DNA of 64,000 bases from Neobacillus mesonae (GCA_023715865.1 JAMBOW010000005.1:62001-126000); one strand, 5' to 3'. Positions 45,043 to 55,159 are shown, counted from the stretch's first letter. Numbers and translations: made by a program. Notes: generated from the sequence alone by a model not told the origin.

Positions 45043-45954
45043 TTACATAAAATCAAAGAAATACCGGACAAAGTGAAACAAAACCGGTGAAGTGTAGGTT
45101 AAGCTGTCAATTTGGCTGAGATACCCCTTTCTTGGAGCCTCGGGTTTATCATCTCCCAGCAGCAAATCGCGTTTGAGAACAGATATGGTCAAGCTTCCAA
45201 AGAAGCCACTCAAGCTGATAAGCATACCTGTAATCAACCCGAATTTCAAATCGAACGGTGTCAGGTGAGGATATGCAAAATAAGCGGCAGCGGTCGTTAC
45301 TAAAAACGCGCACGCAAATCCCTCCCAAGTCAAATAGGGGTTAGCTGTCGGCACAATTTTTCTCTTACCGAAATAAAGGGATGCTAAATAATGCACAACA
45401 TCCGCCAGCTGCGTCAGCAGGACGAGATACAGGACGAGTCCTGCGCCATATTCAGGTGTAGCAAACTGATAATAAGCCAAATGACTAAGACCGAACACCA
45501 TTAGCATGAGCCCCCATTGGGTTGAGCTGACGCTGCGAACAAAGCCGATGGTGCCTTTATTAATGATCCGCGGCAGCGGAAGGAACAGGAACACGTATAC
45601 TGGAATAAATACAATAAACATGCCGTACCAACCGATATAAATCCAGTAAAACTGTACAGGAATCGATAAGTAAGCCCATAAGAACAGCCTGCGGTCTGCC
45701 TTTCTTGTCTTAATCATGGAGAAGTATTCCTTTAAGGAAAAGAAACAAAGCACCATGAGCGATAGCAGAGAGACAGCAGGGGTGAACAGGGTCGCCAGAC
45801 AGAAAATAAAGAACATGCCCCACCAGGTCTTGATGCGCCGGCCTATTGCCTCATAGTCCTTGTCAGGCTGAACTTTACCAATGACATAATAGATCAGTTG
45901 AATAGCAATTAACAACGTAAGAATAACAATCAGGGTATGTAATGAACTGCTCAA
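45043..45954 (-). CDS. CdsA-like phosphatidate cytidylyltransferase, divergent
   Basis: A 303-residue membrane protein with about nine transmembrane helices. The C-terminal part retains the CDP-alcohol-forming signature in altered form: GFFGSLTISVLKRDLLLGDDKPE, then SQIDSL near the end, where CdsA has KRxxxxKD and DRxDS. CdsA makes CDP-diacylglycerol; this divergent group sits in addition to the main enzyme in other genomes. Substrate unproven. TTG start with a weak ribosome binding site. Confidence 0.82.
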   Translation of the reverse strand: MSSSLHTLIVILTLLIAIQLIYYVIGKVQPDKDYEAIGRRIKTWWGMFFIFCLATLFTPAVSLLSLMVLCFFSLKEYFSMIKTRKADRRLFLWAYLSIPVQFYWIYIGWYGMFIVFIPVYVFLFLPLPRIINKGTIGFVRSVSSTQWGLMLMVFGLSHLAYYQFATPEYGAGLVLYLVLLTQLADVVHYLASLYFGKRKIVPTANPYLTWEGFACAFLVTTAAAYFAYPHLTPFDLKFGLITGMLISLSGFFGSLTISVLKRDLLLGDDKPEAPRKGYLSQIDSLTYTSPVLFHFVRYFFDFM

Positions 45955-46098
45955 TAGATAGTCACCAACTTGTTATGATCTGGATAGAATGAACTGAATA
46001 AATAGGCAATTATTCAATTTAGTCTATCAGATTCCACGAATAGAATCATATGTTATTATGAAGGAATAGTTGAATCTTGATAAGGGGAAATTTGAAAA

Positions 46099-46638
46099 AT
46101 GGAAGCTGCACGTTCAGTCTATATTTTACTTACCAATACAGGAACGCTCTTTACAAAAGTCATTCAGACCTACACAAGGGCACCCTATAATCATGCCTCT
46201 GTTTCTTTTGATCGAGAGCTGTCGGAGCTCTACAGCTTTGGTCGAAAGCATCCGAATAACCCGCTGAACGGCGGATTCGTCAAGGAAGATATTAAGACAG
46301 GCACGTTCAGTAAATACCCCGATACGACGTGTGTTCTCTATGAATTGAAAGTAACGGATCGTGAGGTTGTGAAGATGAAAAGAGTGCTGCAAATCTTTAT
46401 TCGCAGCCGCCAGAAGTATTTGTACAATATCCTCGGTGTAATTGGCATCACGCTGAAGGAGCCTGTTGAGTTCAGCAATTCTTATTTTTGCTCACAGTTT
46501 GTCGCTGAAATTTTACAGCGGTCCGGAATCAAGCTGTGGAATAAGCTGCCGGCTCTCGTAACTCCGGATGACTTTCGCCAGTGTGACCGGCTGGAATTGA
46601 TCTATCAAGGGAAACTAAGCGAATACGAACCAAAGTAA
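46099..46638 (+). CDS. Permuted NlpC/P60 (YiiX-like) papain-fold protein
   Basis: A 179-residue protein with the circularly permuted NlpC/P60 order: catalytic-type His32 in YNHASVSFD and Cys131 in YFCSQFVAEIL. Members include hydrolases and acyltransferases acting on lipids or peptides. No signal peptide, so it is intracellular. AAGGGGAA lies upstream. Probably co-transcribed with the small gene 24 bases downstream. Confidence 0.8.
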   Translation: MEAARSVYILLTNTGTLFTKVIQTYTRAPYNHASVSFDRELSELYSFGRKHPNNPLNGGFVKEDIKTGTFSKYPDTTCVLYELKVTDREVVKMKRVLQIFIRSRQKYLYNILGVIGITLKEPVEFSNSYFCSQFVAEILQRSGIKLWNKLPALVTPDDFRQCDRLELIYQGKLSEYEPK

Positions 46639-46662
46639 AGAAAACAAAGAAGGTGATGAAAA

Positions 46663-46983
46663 ATGAGTGTGCCGTCAATGCTGAAGAACCCTTGGGTTGT
46701 AGTTGATAACCGGATTGGGGAGAGTCTGGAAAGTGAGCTGTATAAAGAATTAAGTTCTGACCATCCCTTGAGTGGAATAAGGCTTCATTCGGTCGCCCGA
46801 AGCGAAGCAAACGATGACGTACTGTATGCAGATGAAGACAGCGGAAGCTATTACCTCGTTCATCTAACCTGGGCAAAGGAAAAAAGTGATCGATATCCTT
46901 CTTTTGAATCCTTCGATAGTATGGAGTTGTTCATCCATTATTGCCTGGAAACTTCTCAGTTCTATGAAGATGAAGAGGACTGA
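46663..46983 (+). CDS. Small acidic protein of unknown function
   Basis: A 106-residue protein, acidic at its C-terminus (FYEDEED). Residues 15-75 look like a mixed alpha/beta unit with YYLVHLTWAKEKSDRYPSFESF, which is reminiscent of short stand-alone immunity-like proteins in Bacillales; I do not recognise the family. The ATG follows GAAGGTGATGAA. Placed after the NlpC/P60 gene. Confidence 0.7.
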   Translation: MSVPSMLKNPWVVVDNRIGESLESELYKELSSDHPLSGIRLHSVARSEANDDVLYADEDSGSYYLVHLTWAKEKSDRYPSFESFDSMELFIHYCLETSQFYEDEED

Positions 46984-47145
46984 CAGCAGATATAGAAGCA
47001 TGCACTTTTACCCCCTACATAAGTTAAGCCGCATCCCCCCCTCAGCTTTCAATTTCTAAATCCCGATACAGGCCATTCGTGTGAGTTCGAATTGAATCCG
47101 ATATAATTACGTAAGAATATAGACCGCACGGGAGTGTACATAAAA

Positions 47146-48093
47146 ATGAAAATTGATCGTCTGCTTTCCATCACTATTTTGCTGCTTAATCGAGGACGGA
47201 TCAGTGCCAAAGAGCTTGCTGAACGTTTCGAAGTGTCCACAAAAACGATCTATCGAGACATTGAGACATTGAATCAATCAGGCATTCCAATCGTCTCCTA
47301 TCAAGGTCTAGCAGGCGGGTTTGAAATTATGGAGGAATATACGATATCCCGCCAATTTCTAACCTTGCGTGAAATTACTGCGATCGTTACTGCTGTTAAG
47401 GGCATGAATTCCGCTATAGATGATCGTACACTGGATGGGCTCCTTGAGAAGGTGAGGGCATTGCTTGGCAAAATGGACCGGGCAGAGAGTGTGACCTCTG
47501 GGGCGGGAATGATTTTCGATTTTAACCCTTGGAACCGAGGTGCAGAAGCACAAGAAAAATTTAATCGCCTGAGGGAAGCAATAGAAGCATCTACAAAGGT
47601 ACAGATTACATACGTCAACAGTAACGGGAATGAAAGCGAAAGATTGATAGAGCCGGCCAATCTTATTTTAAAGGGAAATGTATGGTATTTGCAGGCGTAC
47701 TGCACGTTAAAAAAGGAGTTTCGGGTCTTCCGGTTGTCGCGTATTTTGGAGATCGAGGTGCTAAACGAAAGATTTGGTTATCAAGAAGCCCCAAGCCTGG
47801 AGAGTTATGAATGGAACGCTGAGTGGACCAAGGGTGAAGTTCGAGAAATAACGCTCATATACGATCCTGCCGTCCGATATCGGCTTGCAGATTCTTTTTC
47901 TTCTGAACAGATTCGGGTGCTGGAGAATGGGTTCGCCCAGGTAACAAGCACGTTTACGGTGGATGAGTGGTTTTACGGCATGCTGCTTAGCTATGGAGAT
48001 CATGTAAGAGTAGAACAGCCGAAATGTATTGCACAGGAGCATGTTCGCCGGGCGAAAAAAATTATGGAGCTGTACATAAACCAGGACATATAG
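47146..48093 (+). CDS. YafY-type WYL-domain transcriptional regulator
   Basis: A 315-residue regulator with an N-terminal HTH_11 domain (RISAKELAERFEVSTKTIYRDIETLNQSGIPI) and a WYL domain (about 140-220, LIEPANLILKGNVWYLQAYC) with a C-terminal extension. WYL domains bind nucleotides or other ligands. ATG 47146 is preferred over a GTG four codons upstream, which overlaps the GGGAG site. The GyrI-like gene downstream (60 bases away) is a probable target or partner, as is common for this family. Confidence 0.9.
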   Translation: MKIDRLLSITILLLNRGRISAKELAERFEVSTKTIYRDIETLNQSGIPIVSYQGLAGGFEIMEEYTISRQFLTLREITAIVTAVKGMNSAIDDRTLDGLLEKVRALLGKMDRAESVTSGAGMIFDFNPWNRGAEAQEKFNRLREAIEASTKVQITYVNSNGNESERLIEPANLILKGNVWYLQAYCTLKKEFRVFRLSRILEIEVLNERFGYQEAPSLESYEWNAEWTKGEVREITLIYDPAVRYRLADSFSSEQIRVLENGFAQVTSTFTVDEWFYGMLLSYGDHVRVEQPKCIAQEHVRRAKKIMELYINQDI

Positions 48094-48153
48094 GTGTCCA
48101 TTTCTCTCTCCTATAATTAGCTTCATTGGGAGAAAGGAAGGGGATACTTTAGA

Positions 48154-48630
48154 ATGGATACATACATAACGAGTAAACCGGAAATGGTAGTGACAGGCGT
48201 GGGCGTGAGAACCACAAATGCAGAAGAAGGCGGGCCGAACGGGAAAATACCGGGGCTTTGGAATGCCTACTTTCGCAGCAATCTGGCTGCAGAGGCAGCA
48301 GTGAATTCACATCTACTCTATTCTGTTTATACGGATTATGAGAGTGATGCCAGCGGAGCATATACTGTAATCCTGGGACACGAGACATCCCTTGGTACAA
48401 CAGTAGCTGAAGAGAATAAGAGCGTTGTAATTCCGGAAAGTAAATACCTTGTGTTTAAAACGGAGAAAGGTCCGTTACAGCAGGTTGTAGCAGAAGGATG
48501 GAGAGAAATATGGGCTTATTTCCAAAACTCAACGGAAGAAAGGACATTTACCGGAGATTTTGAATTGTATGATACAAGAGATCTCAGCCCGGAGAGCACC
48601 GAAGTAGAGATTTATATTGCGATAAGATAA
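48154..48630 (+). CDS. GyrI-like effector-binding domain protein
   Basis: A 158-residue stand-alone GyrI-like/AraC effector-binding domain, without a DNA-binding part. PGLWNAYF, LLYSVYTDYESDASGAYTVILG and the central Glu/Trp (VAEGWREIWAYF) are typical. These proteins bind or hydrolyse small hydrophobic compounds. Placed downstream of the WYL regulator. Confidence 0.85.
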   Translation: MDTYITSKPEMVVTGVGVRTTNAEEGGPNGKIPGLWNAYFRSNLAAEAAVNSHLLYSVYTDYESDASGAYTVILGHETSLGTTVAEENKSVVIPESKYLVFKTEKGPLQQVVAEGWREIWAYFQNSTEERTFTGDFELYDTRDLSPESTEVEIYIAIR

Positions 48631-48660
48631 GACTAGTCTATCATTATAGTGGATATATGA

Positions 48661-48697
48661 AGCAGGCGAACAATGAGTTCGCCTGTTTTTATTTTTG
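48661..48697 (+). terminator. Terminator after the GyrI-like gene
   Basis: Stem GCAGGCGAAC / GTTCGCCTGT around AATGA, followed by TTTTTATTTTT. Confidence 0.85.
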
Positions 48698-48901
48698 TTA
48701 GAAGTTATTGACGGAATATGGGAATTAAAGTTAAGATACAAATGTTAATTAAAGTATTTAGTAATTAATATTTGTATTAATTTATAGTCTAATAACGGAG
48801 GTGAAGTTAACAAGGTTTATCATCTATGATTCTTTTTTTGATTGTGCTTTTGAGCTTAATAAGGATCGGGAGTATCACTTTATAGCCTAAGGAGGATATA
48901 C

Positions 48902-51900
48902 ATGAAGAAGACTGTTACAAAGTATTTAGCCATGCTTCTCGTATTGACCCTACTTGTGCCAGCGACCGCGTTTGCTGATGCGTCTCGTAATGCAGATGTT
49001 AACGGCCACTGGGCGGAAGAACCAATGACATCCTGGATCGATAGGGGAATCATTCAAGGGTATCCTGATGGATCTTATAAACCGAATCAGCCAATAACAC
49101 GAGCTGAATTCATGACGCTTATCAACCGTACGTTCCATTTTGAAGAGGTGAATAATAACAGCTACTCATTTTCAGATCTTTCTATAAATGATTCTTTTTA
49201 TGACGAGGTTATGAAAGCGGTTGCGAATGGATATGTGAAAGGTTTTGCAGATGGAACAATTCAGGCAGACCGTTATGTTTCTCGCCAAGAGGCAGCAGTT
49301 ATGCTTACCAAAGTATTTGAACTTTCATTACAGTCAGATACTCAGTCGGAGCTGACAGATTTGAAAGGGCTTCCAGAATGGAGCGAGCCATCTGTCATCA
49401 CTCTTATTAATGAGGGCTATGTAAAAGGATATACAGACGGCACCTTTGGTGCAGAACGCTCAATTACCAGAGCCGAGGCAGTTACCATCCTTCAGAACAT
49501 TTCGGGAGAAGTCATGAATAGAGAAGGAACATACAAAAATATTGAATCCCGAAATGCTATGATTAACCACCCGGGAGTAACACTCCAGGATACAACAATT
49601 GAAGGGAATTTATATCTGACTGAGGGAATTGCTGAAGGGGATGTCGTGCTTGAGAATGTTACCGTCAAAGGCCAGGTTATAGCGAGCGGCGGTGGTGCAG
49701 ATACAGTGACCATCCAGAATTCAGACTTGAATGAATTACTGGTCAATAAGCAAAACGGAAACATTCGTATTTTGGCAGCAGGCAGTACGAATATCGGCAA
49801 TACCCACGTATTATCCAGTGCTTTACTTGAAGAAGAGCAATTAACCGGCACTGGTTTTTCGAGTATCACACTAAATGCGAATCTGCCTTCGGAAGCTGTC
49901 ATTCGATTGAAAGGTGAGTTTGATCTTATCGAAGTAAACGCTGTAAAGAGCCCTTCCATTCAATTGCTCAAAGGTCTCATCAAGCAGCTCATTCTAAATC
50001 AGCAGGCAGCAATACAGATCGATGAGGGGACAGCCATTGATGTGTTAGAGATCAACGTGGATAAGTCGATTAGGGTTACAGGGAAAGGCAAGATGAACTC
50101 TAAGGACGAAAGAATTGTCCGTGAGAGCGGTGAGGAAACACCGGACGTAAGTGATCCAAGTCCATCCCCAAGCCCAGGGTTACCTTCTAATCCTTCAAAC
50201 CCATCCAACCCGTCCAACCCGTCCAACCCGTCCAACCCGTCTAATCCGACACCAGAAGTACCAGATGCTGAACCGGCTTTTACAAATGTATCAGTTCATG
50301 ATCCTTCTATAATCAAAGAAGAGGATACTTATTATGTTTTTGGTTCACATATAGAAGCTGCTAAATCAACGGATTTAATGAACTGGACTACCTTTACAAA
50401 TGGATACACGACTCCGGGGAATAAGCTCTATGGGGATTTATCTGAGAATTTGGCCGGTTCCTTCGCCTGGGCAGGCGAGAACGATTCGGACAGTAAAGGC
50501 GGATTTTCCGTGTGGGCTCCGGACGTGTTCTGGAATGAGGATTATGTGAACGAGGACGGAACGACAGGTGCCTATATGATGTATTACAGCGCATCTTCAA
50601 CCTATATCCGTTCTGCAATCGGGATAGCTGTATCCCAAGACATTGAAGGCCCGTATACCTATGTTGATACGATTGTATACTCCGGTTTTACTGAAAATGA
50701 TGCAAGGGATACGGATAGCGAGGTTAACAAGAAGTGGACAAATACTAACATACAAAATTTGATTGATAATGGAGAGCTGACAGGACCGAATTCGGATTGG
50801 TTCAAAGCGGACGGCTCCTACAATAATACGATGTACCCGAATGCAATCGATGCAACGTTGTTTACGGATGAAGAAGAAAGACTCTGGATGACGTACGGTT
50901 CATGGTCGGGGGGGATATTCCTGCTTGAGCTTGATCCGGAAACGGGTAGAGCCATATATCCGGCCGACGACGGGCTGACTTCAGATGGCCGAATGATTGA
51001 CCGATACTTTGGTATAAAAATTGCTGGCGGTTATACCAAATCAGGCGAGGGTCCATTTATCGTATATGATGAAGCCTCCGGGTACTATTACTTAACTGTT
51101 TCCTATGGCTGGCTTGGAGCGGACGGCGGTTATAACATCCGGCAGTTCAGAGCGGACAATCCGGAAGGACCTTATGTTGACGCAGCAGGCAAAGATGCCG
51201 TACTGCCATCCAATACAGAAAATGAACAGATCGGTATCAAGCTTATCGGTAACTTCTTATTTACAAGAGAGCTTGGCGAGCCAGGTACAGGAAGCGGGTA
51301 TGGATACGTTTCTGCCGGGCATAACTCAGTCTATTATGATGAAGATTTAAATCAGCATTTCTTGTTCTTCCACACTCGCTTCCCGCAAAAAGGCGAAGCG
51401 CATGAGCTTCGTATCCACCAAATGTTTATGAACAGAGACGGCTGGCCGGTCGTTGCTCCTCATCGCTACTCCGGTGAAATGCTGGAAGAGGTAGCGGCAC
51501 AAGAAATCGTGGGAGATTATAAATTCGTCAACCACGGCTTGGCCTATTCAGGTGAAATTACGAGCTCTGTGAATATCCGCTTGAATGAGGATAACACCGT
51601 ATCGGGAGATGTAAACGGTACATGGACACTAACGAATGACTATGAAGCGACAGTTACAATTCATGACGTTACTTATGACGGAGTATTTATATCTCAGTGG
51701 GATGAGACAAACAAGATCGAAACGATGAATTTCACAGCCATCTCACAAGCAGGCGAAACCGTATGGGGCATAAGACAGCCGGACAGATCGGATGAGCAGG
51801 TCGTTCAAGACGTTCATCAGGCATTGACCCTGGGTAACACATCAAGTGTGTCTTCCCAGCTGAATCTTCCGACCGAAGGAGCACGGGGGACAGAAATTAC

Positions 51901-53323
51901 ATGGGCAACTTCGGATTCGAGTGTGATTACCGAGACAGGCGAAGTGTTTCCTCCTGAAATAGGCGAGGATCATTTGACGGCGGTGCTGACAGCGACCATT
52001 ACAAAAGGAGATGCAGCGCGAACCAAAGAATTTTATATAACAGTTACACCCGTAGATATTTCGTACGGCTTATCTGCGCAGTATTCCTTTGAGGACAATC
52101 TTGCTGCTTCCTTCGGTGATATCGAAGCAGGAACAGTGACCGGAAATCGCATCAATAATACAGGCGGAACAATAAGTTACGATACCGGGGTACAAGGACA
52201 GTCAGCTGTGTTTGATGGTAATTCTGGTATTAAACTTCCGAATGGCTTGATTGAGGGTAGTGAATATTCAGTATCCATGTGGCTGTATCCAGAACAAACA
52301 ACACCATATACGACAGCCTTCTTTGGCGGCTCCGAGAGCAGCTGGATCAGCTTTGTTCCTCAAGGCGGAGACGGCAATACGATGCTCTGGTCCGGTCAGA
52401 ACTGGTATGATGCATCAACAGGATCCCGGATTCGAACTAATCAGTGGCATCATGTGGCCTTTTCGGTCGACGGTGAATTTATTAAGGTGTTTGTCAATGG
52501 AGAGGAAGCTTACTCCGGAACCGGCTTTCCTAATGTGTTTACAACAAGCGAAGGAGTGTTCAGTCTCGGGGTAAACTTCTGGGATACTCCGTTCAAAGGG
52601 AAAATCGATGAGCTTAAGATCTATCATGTTGCCATTACAGCAGAGGTGGCTGCAAAGCTTGCGGAGGATATACCGCCGCGAGAGGACGGTCCTCCTGAAC
52701 TGATTGCTCATTATTCCTTTGAAGATAATTTGGCGGATATGGAAGGGAACTTTGGAACGGGAAGCGTCATTGGTAACAATCTTAACAATCCTGATGGCGG
52801 ATCGATTTCTTATCAAGAAGGGGTGCAAGGTAAGGCGGCTGTGTTTGATGGACGTACCGGTGTCAGACTTCCTGATGGGCTCATATCAAATGACAGCTAC
52901 TCGGTATCCATGTGGGTATATGCGGATGAACTGCCAAATGAGAACACAACCACTTTTTTTGGAGCATTCTCTAATGCCAGCTGGATTAGCCTGAAACCGG
53001 CGGGGCCTAGCGGCAATCCAATGCTATGGTCAGGGTCAGCTTGGTATGATGCGGCAGCCGATACAGCGCTTCCGTTAAGTGAATGGACCCATCTGGCCTT
53101 TACTGTGGCCGGTGATCAAGTAAAATTCTATGTTAATGGTGAAGAAAAGTTTACTGGCACGGGCTTCCCTGATATTTTCTTAAATGATAATGGTACGTTC
53201 AGTCTTGCCGTCAACTGGTGGGATATTCCGTTTAAAGGCATGATGGATGAGCTGAGAATATACAGAGGTGCAATTACTGCGGAAGAAGTAGCAGAAATCG
53301 CAGAAGCACCGCTTCAAGAATAA
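48902..53323 (+). CDS. S-layer-anchored GH43 arabinanase with two LamG domains
   Basis: A 1473-residue multidomain surface enzyme. Order: signal peptide (1-26); three SLH modules (about 30-205); a beta-helix-like region (about 210-405); a Pro/Asn/Ser linker with NPS repeats (about 418-460); a GH43 catalytic domain (about 460-860) with the catalytic triad seen as Asp467 (VHDPSII), Asp650 (NAIDATLF) and Glu716 (GEGPFI); a C-terminal arabinanase beta-domain (about 875-975); a bacterial Ig-like/DUF-type domain (about 985-1050); and two LamG/ConA-like lectin domains (about 1055-1255 and 1265-1470). The GH43 part resembles endo-1,5-alpha-L-arabinanase. The pair of LamG domains are close paralogs. 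Start at ATG after AAGGAGG. Confidence 0.93.
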   Translation: MKKTVTKYLAMLLVLTLLVPATAFADASRNADVNGHWAEEPMTSWIDRGIIQGYPDGSYKPNQPITRAEFMTLINRTFHFEEVNNNSYSFSDLSINDSFYDEVMKAVANGYVKGFADGTIQADRYVSRQEAAVMLTKVFELSLQSDTQSELTDLKGLPEWSEPSVITLINEGYVKGYTDGTFGAERSITRAEAVTILQNISGEVMNREGTYKNIESRNAMINHPGVTLQDTTIEGNLYLTEGIAEGDVVLENVTVKGQVIASGGGADTVTIQNSDLNELLVNKQNGNIRILAAGSTNIGNTHVLSSALLEEEQLTGTGFSSITLNANLPSEAVIRLKGEFDLIEVNAVKSPSIQLLKGLIKQLILNQQAAIQIDEGTAIDVLEINVDKSIRVTGKGKMNSKDERIVRESGEETPDVSDPSPSPSPGLPSNPSNPSNPSNPSNPSNPSNPTPEVPDAEPAFTNVSVHDPSIIKEEDTYYVFGSHIEAAKSTDLMNWTTFTNGYTTPGNKLYGDLSENLAGSFAWAGENDSDSKGGFSVWAPDVFWNEDYVNEDGTTGAYMMYYSASSTYIRSAIGIAVSQDIEGPYTYVDTIVYSGFTENDARDTDSEVNKKWTNTNIQNLIDNGELTGPNSDWFKADGSYNNTMYPNAIDATLFTDEEERLWMTYGSWSGGIFLLELDPETGRAIYPADDGLTSDGRMIDRYFGIKIAGGYTKSGEGPFIVYDEASGYYYLTVSYGWLGADGGYNIRQFRADNPEGPYVDAAGKDAVLPSNTENEQIGIKLIGNFLFTRELGEPGTGSGYGYVSAGHNSVYYDEDLNQHFLFFHTRFPQKGEAHELRIHQMFMNRDGWPVVAPHRYSGEMLEEVAAQEIVGDYKFVNHGLAYSGEITSSVNIRLNEDNTVSGDVNGTWTLTNDYEATVTIHDVTYDGVFISQWDETNKIETMNFTAISQAGETVWGIRQPDRSDEQVVQDVHQALTLGNTSSVSSQLNLPTEGARGTEITWATSDSSVITETGEVFPPEIGEDHLTAVLTATITKGDAARTKEFYITVTPVDISYGLSAQYSFEDNLAASFGDIEAGTVTGNRINNTGGTISYDTGVQGQSAVFDGNSGIKLPNGLIEGSEYSVSMWLYPEQTTPYTTAFFGGSESSWISFVPQGGDGNTMLWSGQNWYDASTGSRIRTNQWHHVAFSVDGEFIKVFVNGEEAYSGTGFPNVFTTSEGVFSLGVNFWDTPFKGKIDELKIYHVAITAEVAAKLAEDIPPREDGPPELIAHYSFEDNLADMEGNFGTGSVIGNNLNNPDGGSISYQEGVQGKAAVFDGRTGVRLPDGLISNDSYSVSMWVYADELPNENTTTFFGAFSNASWISLKPAGPSGNPMLWSGSAWYDAAADTALPLSEWTHLAFTVAGDQVKFYVNGEEKFTGTGFPDIFLNDNGTFSLAVNWWDIPFKGMMDELRIYRGAITAEEVAEIAEAPLQE
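50189..50248 (+). repeat. 9-base tandem repeats encoding NPS
   Basis: Seven consecutive Asn-Pro-Ser units; the central ones (AACCCGTCC) are identical at the DNA level, so slippage could lengthen or shorten the linker in frame. Confidence 0.9.
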
Positions 53324-53353
53324 GCAGTGCTTCAATGTAGATAGAGCATGCTC

Positions 53354-53389
53354 AAGCAGACGAAATATCATTTCGTCTGCTTTTTAATT
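53354..53389 (+). terminator. Terminator after the GH43 gene
   Basis: Perfect 13-bp stem AAGCAGACGAAAT / ATTTCGTCTGCTT with a 3-base loop and a T-rich tail. Confidence 0.9.
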
Positions 53390-53546
53390 TGTCATGTTTA
53401 ATTGGCCGTAGAAGACGTTCACTATATTGGAGCAGCGCACGCTTTATACGATGTTTGACAAATGTGTGACAGAGGAATAGAATGAATATATAGTTAGTAA
53501 CTTACTTCAATATACTTACTTTTATATATTAAAGGAGTCTTATATT

Positions 53547-54302
53547 ATGTCTGAATTAAACGGAAAAGTAATCGTTGTAACTGGCGGAGCGAGCGGTATC
53601 GGCAGAGAGGCAGCATTGCAGCTTTCAGCTAAAGGGGCAACGGTTGTCGTTGCTGACTTCAATGAAGAAGGTGCAGGCAAAGTCGTTTCTGAGATCGAGG
53701 CTGCTAACGGTACGGCTGCTGCATACAAAATTGATGTTTCCAAAGGTGACGAAATTAAAGCCATGATCGACTGGACTGCTGAGAAATTCGGTACCTTCAG
53801 CGGTATTTTCAATAATGCAGGTATTGGTCTGGTCAAACCATTCCTTGAAATGGACCCTGCATCTTACCATCGTGTAATTGATGTTGACCAGCATAGTGTT
53901 TACTACGGTATGTACTACGGAGCTAAGAAAATGGTAGAACTCGGCGTACAAGGTACTATCGTTAATACTGCTTCTATTTATGGATCTGTTGCTGCAGTCG
54001 GCAGCTTCAACTATAACGCAGCAAAAGCAGCGGTTGTCATGATGTCTAAATCCGGTGCACTTGAGTTGGCTGAACACGGAATCCGTGTCGTTGGCGTCGC
54101 TCCTGGTTTCATCAATACACCTATTCTTGGCGCAGACGCAGAAGCGAAGAAATTCCTTGCTGAACAGCATATGCGCGGCGAATTGATTGAACCTGAGAAA
54201 GTGGCCAGCGCGGTAACATTCCTGTTCACAGATGCTGCTTCGGCAATTAACGGCACAACGCTTCCTGTCGATGACGGATTCCTCAGCTTCAAAACGAAAT
54301 AA
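53547..54302 (+). CDS. Short-chain dehydrogenase/reductase
   Basis: A 251-residue classical SDR. Nucleotide site TGGASGIG (12-19), NNAG, and catalytic Tyr156-x-x-x-Lys160 (YNAAK) are all present. Cofactor preference is probably NAD, from the Asp at the end of beta-strand 2 (VVADFN). The substrate is unknown. ATG after AAAGGAG. Confidence 0.93.
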   Translation: MSELNGKVIVVTGGASGIGREAALQLSAKGATVVVADFNEEGAGKVVSEIEAANGTAAAYKIDVSKGDEIKAMIDWTAEKFGTFSGIFNNAGIGLVKPFLEMDPASYHRVIDVDQHSVYYGMYYGAKKMVELGVQGTIVNTASIYGSVAAVGSFNYNAAKAAVVMMSKSGALELAEHGIRVVGVAPGFINTPILGADAEAKKFLAEQHMRGELIEPEKVASAVTFLFTDAASAINGTTLPVDDGFLSFKTK

Positions 54303-54319
54303 TAAAGCCCATATCATAC

Positions 54320-54358
54320 GGTGCATGAACGAATTTCTCGTTTGTGCACCGTTTTTTA
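54320..54358 (+). terminator. Terminator after the SDR gene
   Basis: GGTGCATGAACGA pairs with TCGTTTGTGCACC (one mismatch region) and is followed by a T6 run. Confidence 0.8.
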
Positions 54359-54458
54359 TATACACAATCCATAAACAACTCAGAAGATGGGAATATCACA
54401 TCATGCTGGCTATAATAATTCTAAGAACTAAACGTATGAGTGTTACAGGAGGATTTCC

Positions 54459-55127
54459 ATGACGAAAACAATAGTTGAAAAGCTGAGCTTACATAAGTAC
54501 AGCAAGAAAGCTGTGCTGGACATGCCTGAAGGAACGGAATACTTCGCTGATTTAGGAGACTTTGATCAGGAGCTTACGGAGAAGAAGTACGACCTCATTT
54601 TTGCTTTTGTCCTGGATATGGAGGCAATGAAATCGCAGGTGTACAAGATGATTGAAGAGGATCTTCTCGAAGAAGGAGGATACTTGTTCCTCGCTTATCC
54701 GAAAAAAGGAAATAAGGCCTATTCCACCTACATTCACCGCGATGAAATTATGGACGGGCTCGGAACAGACGAAGATGGATATGTGGGCACAAGCAGCATT
54801 AAATTTGCACGCATGGTTGGGATGGATGAAGTATTTACTGTCGTAGGGCTGAAGAAAGAATTACGCAAAGCGAAGAAGACATCCAAAGCGAGTCAAAGAG
54901 TGGATGATTATGTAGCCTTAATCCCGAATATTGAGCAGGATCTGAAGGATGAGCCGGATTTGTTAGCTTTTTACCATACACTCACACCGGGTTATCAAAA
55001 GGATTGGGCCAGATACGTATACAGTGCCAAGCAGGAAGCAACCAAAGAGAAACGAAGAGAGGAGATGAAGCTGATTCTCGGTAAAGGCTATAAGAGCCGT
55101 GAATTGTATCGTCAGGACCAAGGGTAA
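54459..55127 (+). CDS. YdeI/OmpD-associated family protein
   Basis: A 222-residue protein. The C-terminal 85 residues (SQRVDDYVALIPNIEQDLKDEPDLLAFYHTL to REEMKLILGKGYKSREL) match the YdeI/OmpD-associated family, linked elsewhere to bacteriocin resistance. The N-terminal part (about 1-135) is a separate alpha/beta domain typical of a Firmicutes subgroup. Mechanism unknown. ATG after GGAGG. Confidence 0.82.
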   Translation: MTKTIVEKLSLHKYSKKAVLDMPEGTEYFADLGDFDQELTEKKYDLIFAFVLDMEAMKSQVYKMIEEDLLEEGGYLFLAYPKKGNKAYSTYIHRDEIMDGLGTDEDGYVGTSSIKFARMVGMDEVFTVVGLKKELRKAKKTSKASQRVDDYVALIPNIEQDLKDEPDLLAFYHTLTPGYQKDWARYVYSAKQEATKEKRREEMKLILGKGYKSRELYRQDQG

Positions 55128-55159
55128 GAGGAAGACTGAACTATAGAAGTTGTAGAGAT

